Below, one piece after another: positions 1 through 6,930 of a stretch of DNA of 14,272 nt. This stretch comes from Bacillota bacterium (GTDB lineage: Bacteria; Bacillota; Clostridia; Lachnospirales; Lachnospiraceae). Made by a program: the position numbers and the translations under genes. Under the pieces are notes generated by a model. That model did not search any database and was not told where the DNA came from. It saw nothing but the letters and a program-made list of their open reading frames with translations. The stretch's first letter is position 1, and each line of letters starts with the position of its first letter. The DNA lies in contig JAEXGM010000270.1 of assembly GCA_023450835.1 (NCBI GenBank), positions 1-14,272 of the forward strand, written 5' to 3'.

Positions 1-5
1 GGAAC

Positions 6-821
6 TTATTTGTTACGGGCAATGCGGATACCTGACTGAAGTTTCTTGGCAATCAGAACGAAAACAAGCACGGCAACGGAAATCAGGGCGGTAAATCCGC
101 CTGGAGCCACATTCAGATAATAGGAGATAAATAAGCCCAGCATGATGTCTATTACACTGAAAATAATGGAAAATATCAATGTGTGTTTAAATCCCTTACC
201 AAGCTGCAAGGCTGTTGCCACGGGAAGGGCAATCATGGAACTGAGCACAAGAACCCCTACAATTCGTATAGATACGGATATAGCGGCAGCTACAAGGATA
301 GAAAAAACATAATTTATCAGCCTTACTTTTACTCCGGCTATTTTGGCGGCCTCTTCATCATAGGAGATATAAATCATCTGGTGGTATAAAAGAATAAGCG
401 TCAATACGGAAATTGCACTGAGAATTAAAACCATCAGCATATCGAACCGGGTCACGGTCAGAATACTGCCGAACATAAAGGAATCCGCATTTGCGTGGAG
501 TTTCCCGGAACTTATGAGAGTGATGGCGGTACCTACGCTTAAGGAAAGTACGATGGTCAGAATCAAATCCGTGTACTTTTTAAAATAACTTCGGAGGAAT
601 TCTATCAGTGCGCCGCAAACAGAGGTAAAAAGAAAAGCACCAAGTATTGGGTTCTGATTAGACATCAGCCCAATGGTTATACCGGCCAGGGAGGCATGGG
701 ACAGAGTGTCTCCTATCATGGAATAGCGGCGGAGCACCAAAAAGATGCCGATACATGGGCACAGTATCGAAATAAAGATAGAAACGAAAATTGCATTTTG
801 CATAAAGGTGTAACTAAGCAT
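6..821 (-). CDS. znuB: Zinc ABC transporter permease ZnuB (ABC-3 family)
   Basis: This 271-residue protein is the membrane channel of a metal-uptake ABC transporter. It is almost entirely hydrophobic, with about seven to eight membrane segments, and carries ABC-3 family landmarks: RRYSMIGDTLSHASLAG near residues 31-47 and the cytoplasmic coupling stretch DEEAAKIAG near residues 154-162. The length is normal for ZnuB/AdcB/MntB proteins and the stop codon lies inside the window, so the gene is complete. Its ATG overlaps the end of znuC by 8 bases, and a GGAGG ribosome binding site lies inside znuC, so translation is probably coupled. The permease sequence alone does not separate zinc from manganese transport. 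Zinc is inferred from the three-histidine site of the binding protein encoded by the divergent znuA. Confidence 0.92.
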   Translation of the reverse strand: MLSYTFMQNAIFVSIFISILCPCIGIFLVLRRYSMIGDTLSHASLAGITIGLMSNQNPILGAFLFTSVCGALIEFLRSYFKKYTDLILTIVLSLSVGTAITLISSGKLHANADSFMFGSILTVTRFDMLMVLILSAISVLTLILLYHQMIYISYDEEAAKIAGVKVRLINYVFSILVAAAISVSIRIVGVLVLSSMIALPVATALQLGKGFKHTLIFSIIFSVIDIMLGLFISYYLNVAPGGFTALISVAVLVFVLIAKKLQSGIRIARNK

Positions 822-1494
822 AGTTATCTTCCTCCTTCCTTCTGAGTTTCAAAAATTCATCCGCATATTGCAGGGGAGTGCAAAGATGCCCCTGACCGCC
901 GACTAGATGATAGATTAAGGTCGAATTTGAAATGGCGGCATCCAGATTGTGTTCAACGGAAATGATAGTAATACCATTTTCTCTGTTTATTTTCTTTAAA
1001 AATCCATAGATCTCCGTTTGACTTTTTACGTCTACTCCTGTGGAGGGTTCATCCAGAATCAATAAATCCGGGTTGCCCATCAGGGCTCTTGCAATGAGTA
1101 TTTTCTGGCTTTGTCCGCCGGAGAGATTACCCATAAGGGTACCTTTATAATCGGACATGCCAACTTGCTCCAGTTTTTCTTCCAGTATATTTTTATCCTT
1201 AAGCTTTAGCAGTCTTCGGTAAGAATTCAGTACCTCATAGACGGTGATGGGAAAATTGGAGTTAGAGAAATCGTTTTTCTGCGGAACATATCCGATTCTG
1301 ATTGCCTGTGATGTGATACTTCCCTTGGTGGGCTTTATGAATTTCAGGAATAATCTCATGAGTGTACTTTTTCCACTGCCGTTATCACCTACTACCGAAA
1401 CATACTCGCCTGCACGTATTTCCAGGTCAATACCGTTAAGTACATAGGGAGGTGACCCTGTATAGGAAAAAAATAAATTCTCTGCTTTAATCAT
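814..1494 (-). CDS. znuC: Zinc ABC transporter ATP-binding protein ZnuC
   Basis: This 226-residue cytoplasmic ATPase powers the ZnuB channel. All nucleotide-binding motifs are visible: Walker A GDNGSGKST (36-44), Q-loop Q72, signature LSGGQ (124-128), Walker B LLILDEP with D148 and E149, and switch histidine H182. The ATG is preceded by an AAAGGAT ribosome binding site about 8 bases upstream. The gene is the first of a two-gene leftward operon with znuB and is divergent from znuA, so the three genes make a full uptake system. The C-terminus is short and has no extra metal-sensing domain. It could equally serve a manganese system by its own sequence; the zinc call rests on znuA. Confidence 0.92.
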   Translation of the reverse strand: MIKAENLFFSYTGSPPYVLNGIDLEIRAGEYVSVVGDNGSGKSTLMRLFLKFIKPTKGSITSQAIRIGYVPQKNDFSNSNFPITVYEVLNSYRRLLKLKDKNILEEKLEQVGMSDYKGTLMGNLSGGQSQKILIARALMGNPDLLILDEPSTGVDVKSQTEIYGFLKKINRENGITIISVEHNLDAAISNSTLIYHLVGGQGHLCTPLQYADEFLKLRRKEEDNYA

Positions 1495-1524
1495 TTTAAT
1501 ATCCTTTCTGCTATAAAATATAAA

Positions 1525-1545
1525 TGCAAATGCAAAGCATTAGCA
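1525..1545. promoter_or_regulatory. Metal-regulator operator, site 1
   Basis: A 21-bp imperfect dyad with arms TGCAAATG and CATTAGCA around five bases. It matches the second site at 1581-1601 in 17 of 21 positions. It ends one base before the -35 box of the znuA promoter and lies between znuC and that promoter. Two copies in a divergent znu control region fit a Fur-family metal repressor (Zur-like). The sequence differs from the Bacillus Zur box as I know it, so the regulator is inferred. Confidence 0.65.
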
Positions 1546-1546
1546 C

Positions 1547-1575
1547 TTGACAATCATTTCTTTAACAGCTATTAT
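1547..1575 (+). promoter_or_regulatory. znuA promoter
   Basis: TTGACA (1547-1552), a 17-base spacer and TATTAT (1570-1575). Start of transcription is expected near 1582, giving a leader of about 110 bases before znuA. The promoter is bracketed by the two 21-bp dyads; the downstream one covers the expected start, which fits repression. A leftward promoter for znuCB is less clear: TATATT at 1522-1517 lacks a good -35 box. Confidence 0.75.
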
Positions 1576-1580
1576 ATTAA

Positions 1581-1601
1581 TGCAAGTGAAATGCATTTGC
1601 A
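1581..1601. promoter_or_regulatory. Metal-regulator operator, site 2
   Basis: Second copy of the 21-bp dyad, arms TGCAAGTG and CATTTGCA around five bases, with nearly perfect half-site symmetry. It lies on the predicted transcription start of znuA, 56 bp centre to centre from site 1. Occupancy here would block znuA directly. The binding protein is not encoded in the window. Confidence 0.65.
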
Positions 1602-1690
1602 AGTACAAATTTGAGTATGCATGTGAATTATTAGAAAACATAATTTACACATCTACCCATGAGAGCTGGATATTCAGGAAAGGAGTTAAA

Positions 1691-2680
1691 ATGTTAAAGA
1701 AGTGTGCTACGATGTTGTTATGCCTGATTATTGCCGTCAGCCTGTCAGCCTGCGGCAGTAATAAGAATCAGGGGAACAAAACAAATGAAAACAGCGTACC
1801 GGTAAAAGGGACTAATGAGGTAAGTGAGCCGGCCGGCAGCGGGGAGAAAGCAACGGAGCCGGAAGTGGGAAAAGTCAAAGTGTCTGTTACCTTTAACGCA
1901 ATGAAGGAATTTGTTGCGGCAGTCGGCAAGGATAAAGTTGAAATTGCAACGATAATACCGGATGGTACAGAACCTCATGATTTTGAGCCCAAAGCGCAGG
2001 ATCTTGCAGGGCTTAGTACAGCAAAGATTTTCGTTTACAGTGGATTAGGGATGGAAAAATGGGCAGAAGAGGCGGTCAAAGCCGCTGATAATACAGATCT
2101 TATAACAGTGGAAGCCTCCAAGGGAGCAGACGCAATTAAGAATACGGATGCGGGGGAAATTGAAGAACACGGGCAGTATGATCCGCATATTTGGCTTAGC
2201 TTAAAGGGTGCCGAGCTGGAAGTAACAAATATCAAAGATGCTCTTGTTCAGGCAGACCCCTCCAATAAAGACTATTATGAAACCAATTATAAAGATTTCG
2301 TTTCACAATTAGAGAGTCTTTATAACGAATATAACGAGAAGTTCCAGTCCGTAGCGAAAAAGAGTTTTGTAACCGGACATGCGGCATTCGGATATCTTTG
2401 CAGAGATTTTGGGTTGGAACAAAACAGTGTGGAAGATACTTTTGCAGAAGGTGAACCCAGTGCACAGCAATTGGCTGAACTCGTAAAATACTGCAAAGAA
2501 AATAAAGTAACCACTATTTTTGCGGAAGAAATGGCAAGCCCGGATGTTTCCAATACATTAGCCAATGAGGTAGGTGCCAAAGTAGAAACCATCTATACCA
2601 TTGAAAGTAATGAGGATAATCTGACATATCTGGAACGTGTTACGGATAATCTGGTTGAAATATATGATAGCTTAAAGTAA
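1691..2680 (+). CDS. znuA: Zinc ABC transporter substrate-binding lipoprotein ZnuA
   Basis: A 329-residue cluster A-I metal-binding lipoprotein that captures zinc outside the membrane and hands it to ZnuB. The ATG at 1691 is chosen because AAAGGAG lies 5 bases upstream and the protein then starts with a lipoprotein signal (MLKK, hydrophobic core, lipobox LSAC with C21). The open frame continues upstream to 1547, but that part overlaps the promoter and leader. A low-complexity linker rich in N, G, E and P (22-60) precedes the fold. Candidate metal ligands are H96 (TEPHDFEP), H166 (YDPHIW) and H230 (TGHAAFGY). A histidine at the third position is typical of zinc proteins, whereas manganese proteins such as PsaA have glutamate there. 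The histidine-rich loop of many ZnuA proteins is reduced to a short EEH-type stretch before H166. Confidence 0.92.
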   Translation: MLKKCATMLLCLIIAVSLSACGSNKNQGNKTNENSVPVKGTNEVSEPAGSGEKATEPEVGKVKVSVTFNAMKEFVAAVGKDKVEIATIIPDGTEPHDFEPKAQDLAGLSTAKIFVYSGLGMEKWAEEAVKAADNTDLITVEASKGADAIKNTDAGEIEEHGQYDPHIWLSLKGAELEVTNIKDALVQADPSNKDYYETNYKDFVSQLESLYNEYNEKFQSVAKKSFVTGHAAFGYLCRDFGLEQNSVEDTFAEGEPSAQQLAELVKYCKENKVTTIFAEEMASPDVSNTLANEVGAKVETIYTIESNEDNLTYLERVTDNLVEIYDSLK

Positions 2681-2693
2681 AGGACTGCATTGT

Positions 2694-2733
2694 ATGGATT
2701 TGTGTCTGTGTTGTTGACACAAATCCATTTTTT
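2694..2733 (+). terminator. znuA terminator
   Basis: Perfect 13-bp stem (2694-2706 with 2716-2728), 9-base loop, then a run of six T. It begins 13 bases after the znuA stop and separates znuA from the convergent TetR remnant. Confidence 0.9.
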
Positions 2734-2743
2734 ATGCCCAAAA

Positions 2744-3223
2744 TTAAATAACAAAGGCTCTCCAGCAAATTTCAATGACTTCTTCAAATTCTTTGTCATC
2801 CAGGGGGTATTTTCCAAGTAATGCGCCTTGAACGGCAGATATCAGCATTCCGTTTATCATCTGAACACACATCATCGGATTGACCTTCCGAATCAGCCCC
2901 TGTTCCGTTCCGCGCTGTATTAGAAGTATAGACTCTGTCACCGCAGGGATTTTACGGTTTCTGATTTCTTCGGAGATAAATGGAGAATGAGAATAGTTAT
3001 CCAAAAACCAATATTCTTTTTGAAAATTATGCACGAAAAATGCCATGTTGGTCAGCAGCTGCCTGAAACAGGCGAATACACTTTCAAACCGGTCATAATC
3101 CTTTAACATGACATCACTAAAAAGGTCTATGGTTCTGATATATATAGCACCTACTAACTCCTCTTTGTTTTTGAAATAGTTATAAACTGTGCCGGAGCCA
3201 ACATTGGCACGGTTAAATATCTT
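2744..3223 (-). pseudogene. TetR-family regulator, 5'-truncated
   Basis: The leftward reading frame encodes the end of a TetR DNA-binding helix-turn-helix (NRANVGSGTVYNYFKNKEEL) followed by a normal TetR ligand/dimer domain of about 130 residues. The usual first 35-40 residues are missing. Upstream of the codon at 3220 homology to TetR ends; the frame continues through a hairpin and hits TGA at 3256-3254. No ATG, GTG or TTG occurs in frame before the methionine at 3109, so any product made would be 121 residues and lack the DNA-binding domain. I therefore call it a broken gene. It is next to an ABC-2 exporter, the usual target of such regulators, and the exporter promoter carries a dyad that could be its former operator. 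An assembly error at the junction is the other explanation. Confidence 0.8.
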
Positions 3224-3230
3224 GGATAGG

Positions 3231-3270
3231 AAAAGGTACAGCTTTGATAGATGTCAGGCTGTACCTTTTT
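3231..3270. terminator. Hairpin at the TetR breakpoint, terminator-like
   Basis: Perfect 12-bp stem (3231-3242 with 3258-3269) and a 15-base loop. It is followed by T-rich sequence on both strands (CCTTTTT rightward, CCTTTT leftward). It lies where TetR homology stops and just before the exporter promoter. It could end transcripts in either direction. No intact gene here ends in it, so it looks carried in by the rearrangement. Confidence 0.55.
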
Positions 3271-3277
3271 GTAGATA

Positions 3278-3306
3278 TTGACATTATAAACTTCAAATGT
3301 AATAAT
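3278..3306 (+). promoter_or_regulatory. Promoter of the ABC-2 exporter operon
   Basis: TTGACA (3278-3283), exact 17-base spacer, AATAAT (3301-3306). Predicted start near 3313, so the leader is about 140 bases. The -10 box is inside the 20-bp dyad at 3298-3317. A weaker second promoter is possible: TTGAGC at 3360-3365 with TATAAG at 3382-3387. Confidence 0.7.
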
Positions 3307-3317
3307 GAATTATTACA
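3298..3317. promoter_or_regulatory. Putative TetR operator
   Basis: A 20-bp dyad with perfect 9-base arms, TGTAATAAT and ATTATTACA, separated by two bases. It covers the -10 box and expected start of the exporter promoter. Size, symmetry and place fit a TetR-family repressor site, and a TetR remnant is adjacent. Binding is inferred. Confidence 0.6.
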
Positions 3318-3345
3318 CTCCCGGGAGGATTTCCGGGTAATGTAA
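3313..3345 (+). other. Leader RNA hairpin of exporter mRNA
   Basis: CCCGG (3320-3324) pairs with CCGGG (3333-3337), and outside it TTACA (3313-3317) can pair with TGTAA (3341-3345). The hairpin would form at the very 5' end of the transcript. It has no T tract, so it is not a terminator; it may stabilise the mRNA. Confidence 0.35.
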
Positions 3346-3452
3346 AGAAAAATAGTTTGTTTGAGCTTTTATTATAAGTCAGTATAAGTCTTGAAATGGA
3401 ATGAGTATAGGTACAACGGATAGAATCTAATATGCAAAGGAGATGAAAGACT

Positions 3453-4370
3453 ATGAATCCAATCATTGAAGTTAAAAACTTTACCAAGAAATACGGGGAT
3501 TTCACCGCTGTAAATGATATATCCTTTAGTGTGGAAGAAGGAACAGTTTTTGCCTTTCTGGGGCCGAACGGTGCCGGAAAGAGCACGACAATCAATACTT
3601 TATGTACGATATTTGAAAAATCCCAGGGGACTCTCCTCATTGACGGAAAAGATGTTTCAAGTCAAAAGGACGAAGTAAGAGCGGCAATCGGAGTTGTATT
3701 CCAGGATTCAACCCTGGATGCCAAAATGACCATTGAAGAGAACCTTAAGATGCATTGCGTTTTTTACAACATACCTAAAAAAGAGGTGGAAGAACGGATT
3801 CAATTCGTTTTAAAATTAGTGGATTTGCTGGGAGAAAGAAAAAAGCTTGTGGGGGCTTTATCCGGCGGAATGAAGCGGCGTGTGGAAATCGCCCGCGGAT
3901 TAATTCATTATCCCAAGGTTTTATTTCTAGATGAGCCTACGACCGGGCTTGACCCCCAGACAAGGGCACACATATGGGAATACATCATAAAGCTTCAGAA
4001 AGAGAGAAATATCACAATATTTCTGACGACACATTACATGGAAGAAGCGGAAATCTGCAATAAAATAGCAATAATAGATGGCGGTGTCATTGTAGCCCAC
4101 GATACCCCTTATGCGCTGAAAAAGATGTACACAAGGGACAAGGCGTACATTACCACTAAGAATGAAGCAGAACTTGAAGAGCTATTGACACAATATGAGC
4201 TGGGACATGAAAAAAGGGACGGCTACTATAAAGTAGAGGCTGAAAATCTCGACGGACTTTTACAGGTACTCAGCCTTCATAAAGAAAACATTACAAATAT
4301 TGAGATTAAAAAAGGTACCTTCAACGATGTATTTCTCGAAATAACCGGGAAAAAGATCCGAGAGGAATAA
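3453..4370 (+). CDS. ABC-2 type exporter ATP-binding protein (DrrA/CcmA-like)
   Basis: A 305-residue cytoplasmic ATPase of the DrrA-like branch, which drives export of drugs, lipids or other hydrophobic compounds through an ABC-2 membrane partner. Motifs: Walker A GPNGAGKST (37-45), Q84, signature LSGGM (136-140), Walker B VLFLDEP with D160 and E161, and H194. After about residue 225 there is the C-terminal extension typical of DrrA proteins, which contacts the permease. AAAGGAG lies 10 bases before the ATG. The gene is first in a two-gene operon with the permease at 4472. A broken TetR gene lies upstream on the other strand, which suggests the operon was once drug- or ligand-inducible. The substrate cannot be told from sequence. 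Confidence 0.9.
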   Translation: MNPIIEVKNFTKKYGDFTAVNDISFSVEEGTVFAFLGPNGAGKSTTINTLCTIFEKSQGTLLIDGKDVSSQKDEVRAAIGVVFQDSTLDAKMTIEENLKMHCVFYNIPKKEVEERIQFVLKLVDLLGERKKLVGALSGGMKRRVEIARGLIHYPKVLFLDEPTTGLDPQTRAHIWEYIIKLQKERNITIFLTTHYMEEAEICNKIAIIDGGVIVAHDTPYALKKMYTRDKAYITTKNEAELEELLTQYELGHEKRDGYYKVEAENLDGLLQVLSLHKENITNIEIKKGTFNDVFLEITGKKIREE

Positions 4371-4374
4371 TGTG

Positions 4375-4469
4375 ACGAAAGGAGCTAGGTTGAAAAAACA
4401 AAAGACAGTTTTTTCAACTACGGATTCAGGAATATCAAATCGAGGATTTGATATTCACGAAAGGAGCTA
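4375..4469 (+). repeat. 82-bp unit with 13-bp direct repeats and two perfect hairpins
   Basis: The 13-mer ACGAAAGGAGCTA occurs at 4375-4387 and again at 4457-4469, so the ribosome binding site of the permease is present twice, 82 bp apart. Between the copies are two perfect inverted repeats. One has an 11-bp stem (4389-4399 with 4408-4418, 8-base loop). The other has a 12-bp stem (4430-4441 with 4445-4456, 3-base loop). The layout looks like a short insertion or duplication that copied the permease start region. It could act as an RNA stability or translation control element within the operon. The first stem ends in TTTTTTCAAC, so it is a poor terminator. Confidence 0.7.
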
Positions 4470-4470
4470 A
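4390..4470 (+). CDS. Possible 26-residue leader peptide
   Basis: A TTG codon at 4390 lies 5 bases after the first AAAGGAG, the same spacing the permease ATG has from the second copy. The frame (K-K-Q-K-T-V-F, ending H-E-R-S) stops at 4468-4470, one base before the permease ATG, which would allow coupled translation. The start codon is inside the first hairpin. No family is recognisable, and the frame may be a by-product of the duplication; I rate it as speculative. Confidence 0.25.
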   Translation: MKKQKTVFSTTDSGISNRGFDIHERS

Positions 4471-4471
4471 T

Positions 4472-5308
4472 ATGAATACAGTAATTGCCTTATGGATAAG
4501 AGGTTTAAAGGCTTTTATCAGAAATAAAACAGGTCTTATTTTTTCTTTGATTTTTCCGTTTTTCTTTGTTTATGTATTTGGAGCTATTTTTAAAAATGAC
4601 TTTATAGAAAACCCAATCGCTTATATGCTGTCCGGTGTTATTATAACCACGGTATTTGAAAGCTCGCTGAATTTGGCTTCTTCAACGGTGGATGATATGG
4701 TAAGCGGATTTATGAAAGAGGTTTTGGTATCACCGGCCAAGAGAATAGCAGTTGCACTGGGACAAATATTATCGGCTGCGACGGTTTCCACTGTTGAAGG
4801 AATATTGATTCTGGTGATTGGATTATTTATCGGTATCCGCTTTACAGATTGGACCACACCGTTATATGTCCTGATATCCATGATGAGTATTGGTATTGTT
4901 TTCTCCGGTGTCGGCTTATTCATGGCGACCAAAGTTCGAAACGGGCAGACCTTTCAGATAGTGAAAACCGCGGTAACCATGCCTTTAACTTTTCTTTCAG
5001 GAGCGTATATTCCCTTGTCCATGCTGCCGGGAACACTTAGGTTTGTGGCTTATATTAACCCAATGACTTATGCTACCGCATTTTTCCGTATGGTCGTACT
5101 GGAAAAGACGAACCAGCCAACGGCCGACTTGATAAAAGAGGAGCTGGCAATTAAGATTAATGGGTTTATTATTACTCCCTTTATGTCCTTTGGTATTATC
5201 TTAGCCATCGGCGTAGTATTTTTGTTACTGTCAACGATTTCCTTCGTAAGAACGGATTTTTCCCGCCTGAACAGAAGTGCCACAGATGGCAATGCATTGT
5301 GGGGCTAA
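4472..5308 (+). CDS. ABC-2 type exporter permease
   Basis: A 278-residue integral membrane protein with about six membrane segments, the standard size for DrrB-like permeases. It has a short cytoplasmic N-terminus with the amphipathic RGLKAFIRNKTGLIFSLIFP stretch (10-29), and the ABC-2 landmarks FMKEVLVSPAKR (near 82-93) and FLSGAYIPLSMLPGTLRFVAYINP (near 175-198). The ATG at 4472 is chosen over upstream in-frame codons because AAAGGAG lies 5 bases before it and the upstream part is taken up by the hairpin unit. It forms the membrane half of the exporter with the ATPase just upstream. Substrate unknown. Confidence 0.9.
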   Translation: MNTVIALWIRGLKAFIRNKTGLIFSLIFPFFFVYVFGAIFKNDFIENPIAYMLSGVIITTVFESSLNLASSTVDDMVSGFMKEVLVSPAKRIAVALGQILSAATVSTVEGILILVIGLFIGIRFTDWTTPLYVLISMMSIGIVFSGVGLFMATKVRNGQTFQIVKTAVTMPLTFLSGAYIPLSMLPGTLRFVAYINPMTYATAFFRMVVLEKTNQPTADLIKEELAIKINGFIITPFMSFGIILAIGVVFLLLSTISFVRTDFSRLNRSATDGNALWG

Positions 5309-5344
5309 GTAAAAATGGAATATTGATATTAAACTGTATAATTA

Positions 5345-5390
5345 AAAAGAGCAATATGGTTTCTGTGGAAAGAAGCCATATTGCTCTTTT
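5345..5390. terminator. Bidirectional terminator
   Basis: A 15-bp perfect stem (5345-5359 with 5376-5390). Rightward it ends in CTCTTTT, leftward in CTCTTTTT. It lies between the convergent permease and the DUF512 gene and can serve both. Confidence 0.85.
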
Positions 5391-5429
5391 AAGCATTTAG
5401 GACAAAATATTATCTTTTACTGCAGATGT

Positions 5430-6845
5430 TTATTCTTCATAAGCCTTAATATATACAAAGTTATCGTTATTCCTGCCCATTTTATAATCCTTATTCAACA
5501 CGGAATTTAAAAAGGCAGAACCGCTGGATTCTATAGGCACAAGGTCAATGGCCAGTTCTTGTTCCACAGTATCTCCGGTAATATCGTCCAGGAATACATT
5601 TTCTCCGGTTCTTAGCATACTGGACGGAATTAACAGGCTGTCTCCTAAATCATATCCCTGCTCTTTTCGCTCTTTCAACTGCTTTATAAGGTCCTGCCCG
5701 GTAATCAGACCGGCTACGGTGATTGTTTCGCCAAAGAAATCATTTCTAATGCACACTACATTAATCTTTACATTTGGGAAAGCCTGCATTACTTTCTCTG
5801 AAAAAGAGACAAGCGTCTTATAGACAAGTTTTCCGGTAGCTATGGTAATATTCCTGCTGATAGATTGTTTCAGACTTTGATACTTATCGGATTTTATCAT
5901 AGCATTAAAAGCCTCATCGAATTCAGTTATAAAGAGTCTCATCATGCCCACGCCGTTTTCCAGCTGAATATAACCGTCATAGCGTTCTTCTTCCGGAAAA
6001 TCACGTTCGGCGGTAATATAAAATTCGTCGCTGGCATGTATAAAATGAAGCCCGAATTCATCATAAAAGGTCGGCTGATACCTTTCAATGAGGTCTATTA
6101 CATCACCAGCTTCTTCTTTGGTAAATAGTTCGAGAGGGTGCAGATTATCCCGGTATTTGGTGATTCCCGCCGGAACGATGGATACGCTTCTCATAAAGGG
6201 CAGATACTTAGACAGGTCTTTTATCGATCTTTCAAGCTCCACACCGTCATTGACATTTTTGCATAGAACAATCTGACCGTTCATTTCTATGCGGCCTTCA
6301 TACAATTTATCAAGGTTCTCAAGGGCTTGTCCCGCAAAACGGTTATGAAGCATTTTACAGCGAAGCTCCGGGTTGGTAGTCTGTACGGAGATATTGATGG
6401 GTGCAAGATTAAAGCGTATTATTCGGTTGATATCTTTCTCAGTCATGTTGGTCAGCGTAATATAATTACCCTGAAGAAATGACAACCTCGAGTCATCATC
6501 CTTGAAATAAAGGGTATCACGCATGCCTTTTGGCATCTGGTCAATAAAGCAGAATATGCATTTATTATGGCAGGAGCGGTAATCACTCATAAGGCTGTTC
6601 TCAAAGTCAATACCCAAATCGTCATCATAATCCTTATCTATTTCAAGAATCCATTCCTCACCATTGCCTTTTCTGATAAGAATCTCGATATATTCATCCT
6701 TGATAAGGTACTGGTAATCAAAAACATCATCTATTTCTTCATCATTGATAGCAATAAGATAGTCACCGGGTTCAATACCCATCTCTTCACCAATGGAATC
6801 GGGGGCTACTGTTTTTATCAGGTGGCCCTTTGGTTTCTTATTCAT
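5430..6845 (-). CDS. PDZ / radical SAM / DUF512 protein
   Basis: A 471-residue cytoplasmic protein of the DUF512 family. Order of domains: a PDZ-like domain (about 1-70, with GHLIKTVAPDSIGEEMGI), a radical SAM core with an iron-sulfur cysteine motif CxxxCxxC (C92, C96, C99, in RSCHNKCIFCFIDQMPKGMR), and a C-terminal DUF512 domain (about 220-440). The length is normal and the protein looks intact. The family is widespread in Clostridia and its reaction is not known to me. In many clostridial genomes it is next to the GTPase gene der, but not here. The ATG has an AGAGG site upstream and a clear promoter at 6887-6915. It appears to be a single-gene unit. Confidence 0.88.
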   Translation of the reverse strand: MNKKPKGHLIKTVAPDSIGEEMGIEPGDYLIAINDEEIDDVFDYQYLIKDEYIEILIRKGNGEEWILEIDKDYDDDLGIDFENSLMSDYRSCHNKCIFCFIDQMPKGMRDTLYFKDDDSRLSFLQGNYITLTNMTEKDINRIIRFNLAPINISVQTTNPELRCKMLHNRFAGQALENLDKLYEGRIEMNGQIVLCKNVNDGVELERSIKDLSKYLPFMRSVSIVPAGITKYRDNLHPLELFTKEEAGDVIDLIERYQPTFYDEFGLHFIHASDEFYITAERDFPEEERYDGYIQLENGVGMMRLFITEFDEAFNAMIKSDKYQSLKQSISRNITIATGKLVYKTLVSFSEKVMQAFPNVKINVVCIRNDFFGETITVAGLITGQDLIKQLKERKEQGYDLGDSLLIPSSMLRTGENVFLDDITGDTVEQELAIDLVPIESSGSAFLNSVLNKDYKMGRNNDNFVYIKAYEE

Positions 6846-6886
6846 TATAACCTCTTTTCTAAATATCCATCTTTGATTGCATAACC

Positions 6887-6915
6887 ATTATACACATATA
6901 GCGTGAGATTGTAAA
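6887..6915 (-). promoter_or_regulatory. Promoter of the DUF512 gene
   Basis: Read leftward: TTTACA (6915-6910), 17-base spacer, TATAAT (6892-6887). The leader is about 35 bases. The hairpin element E1 starts only 15 bp upstream of the -35 box. Confidence 0.75.
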
Positions 6916-6930
6916 TGGCAGTGTTGGGGG

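Noticed and set aside
1547..1690. N-terminal extension of znuA in the same frame, starting at TTG 1547
   Set aside because: That TTG is the -35 box of the promoter, and the extension crosses both the -10 box and operator 2. The ATG at 1691 has a good ribosome binding site and gives a proper lipoprotein signal.
3325..3345. Start-stop mini frame (ATGTAA) in the exporter leader
   Set aside because: The GGGAGG upstream is inside a hairpin and about 12 bases away; a two-codon frame cannot be supported.
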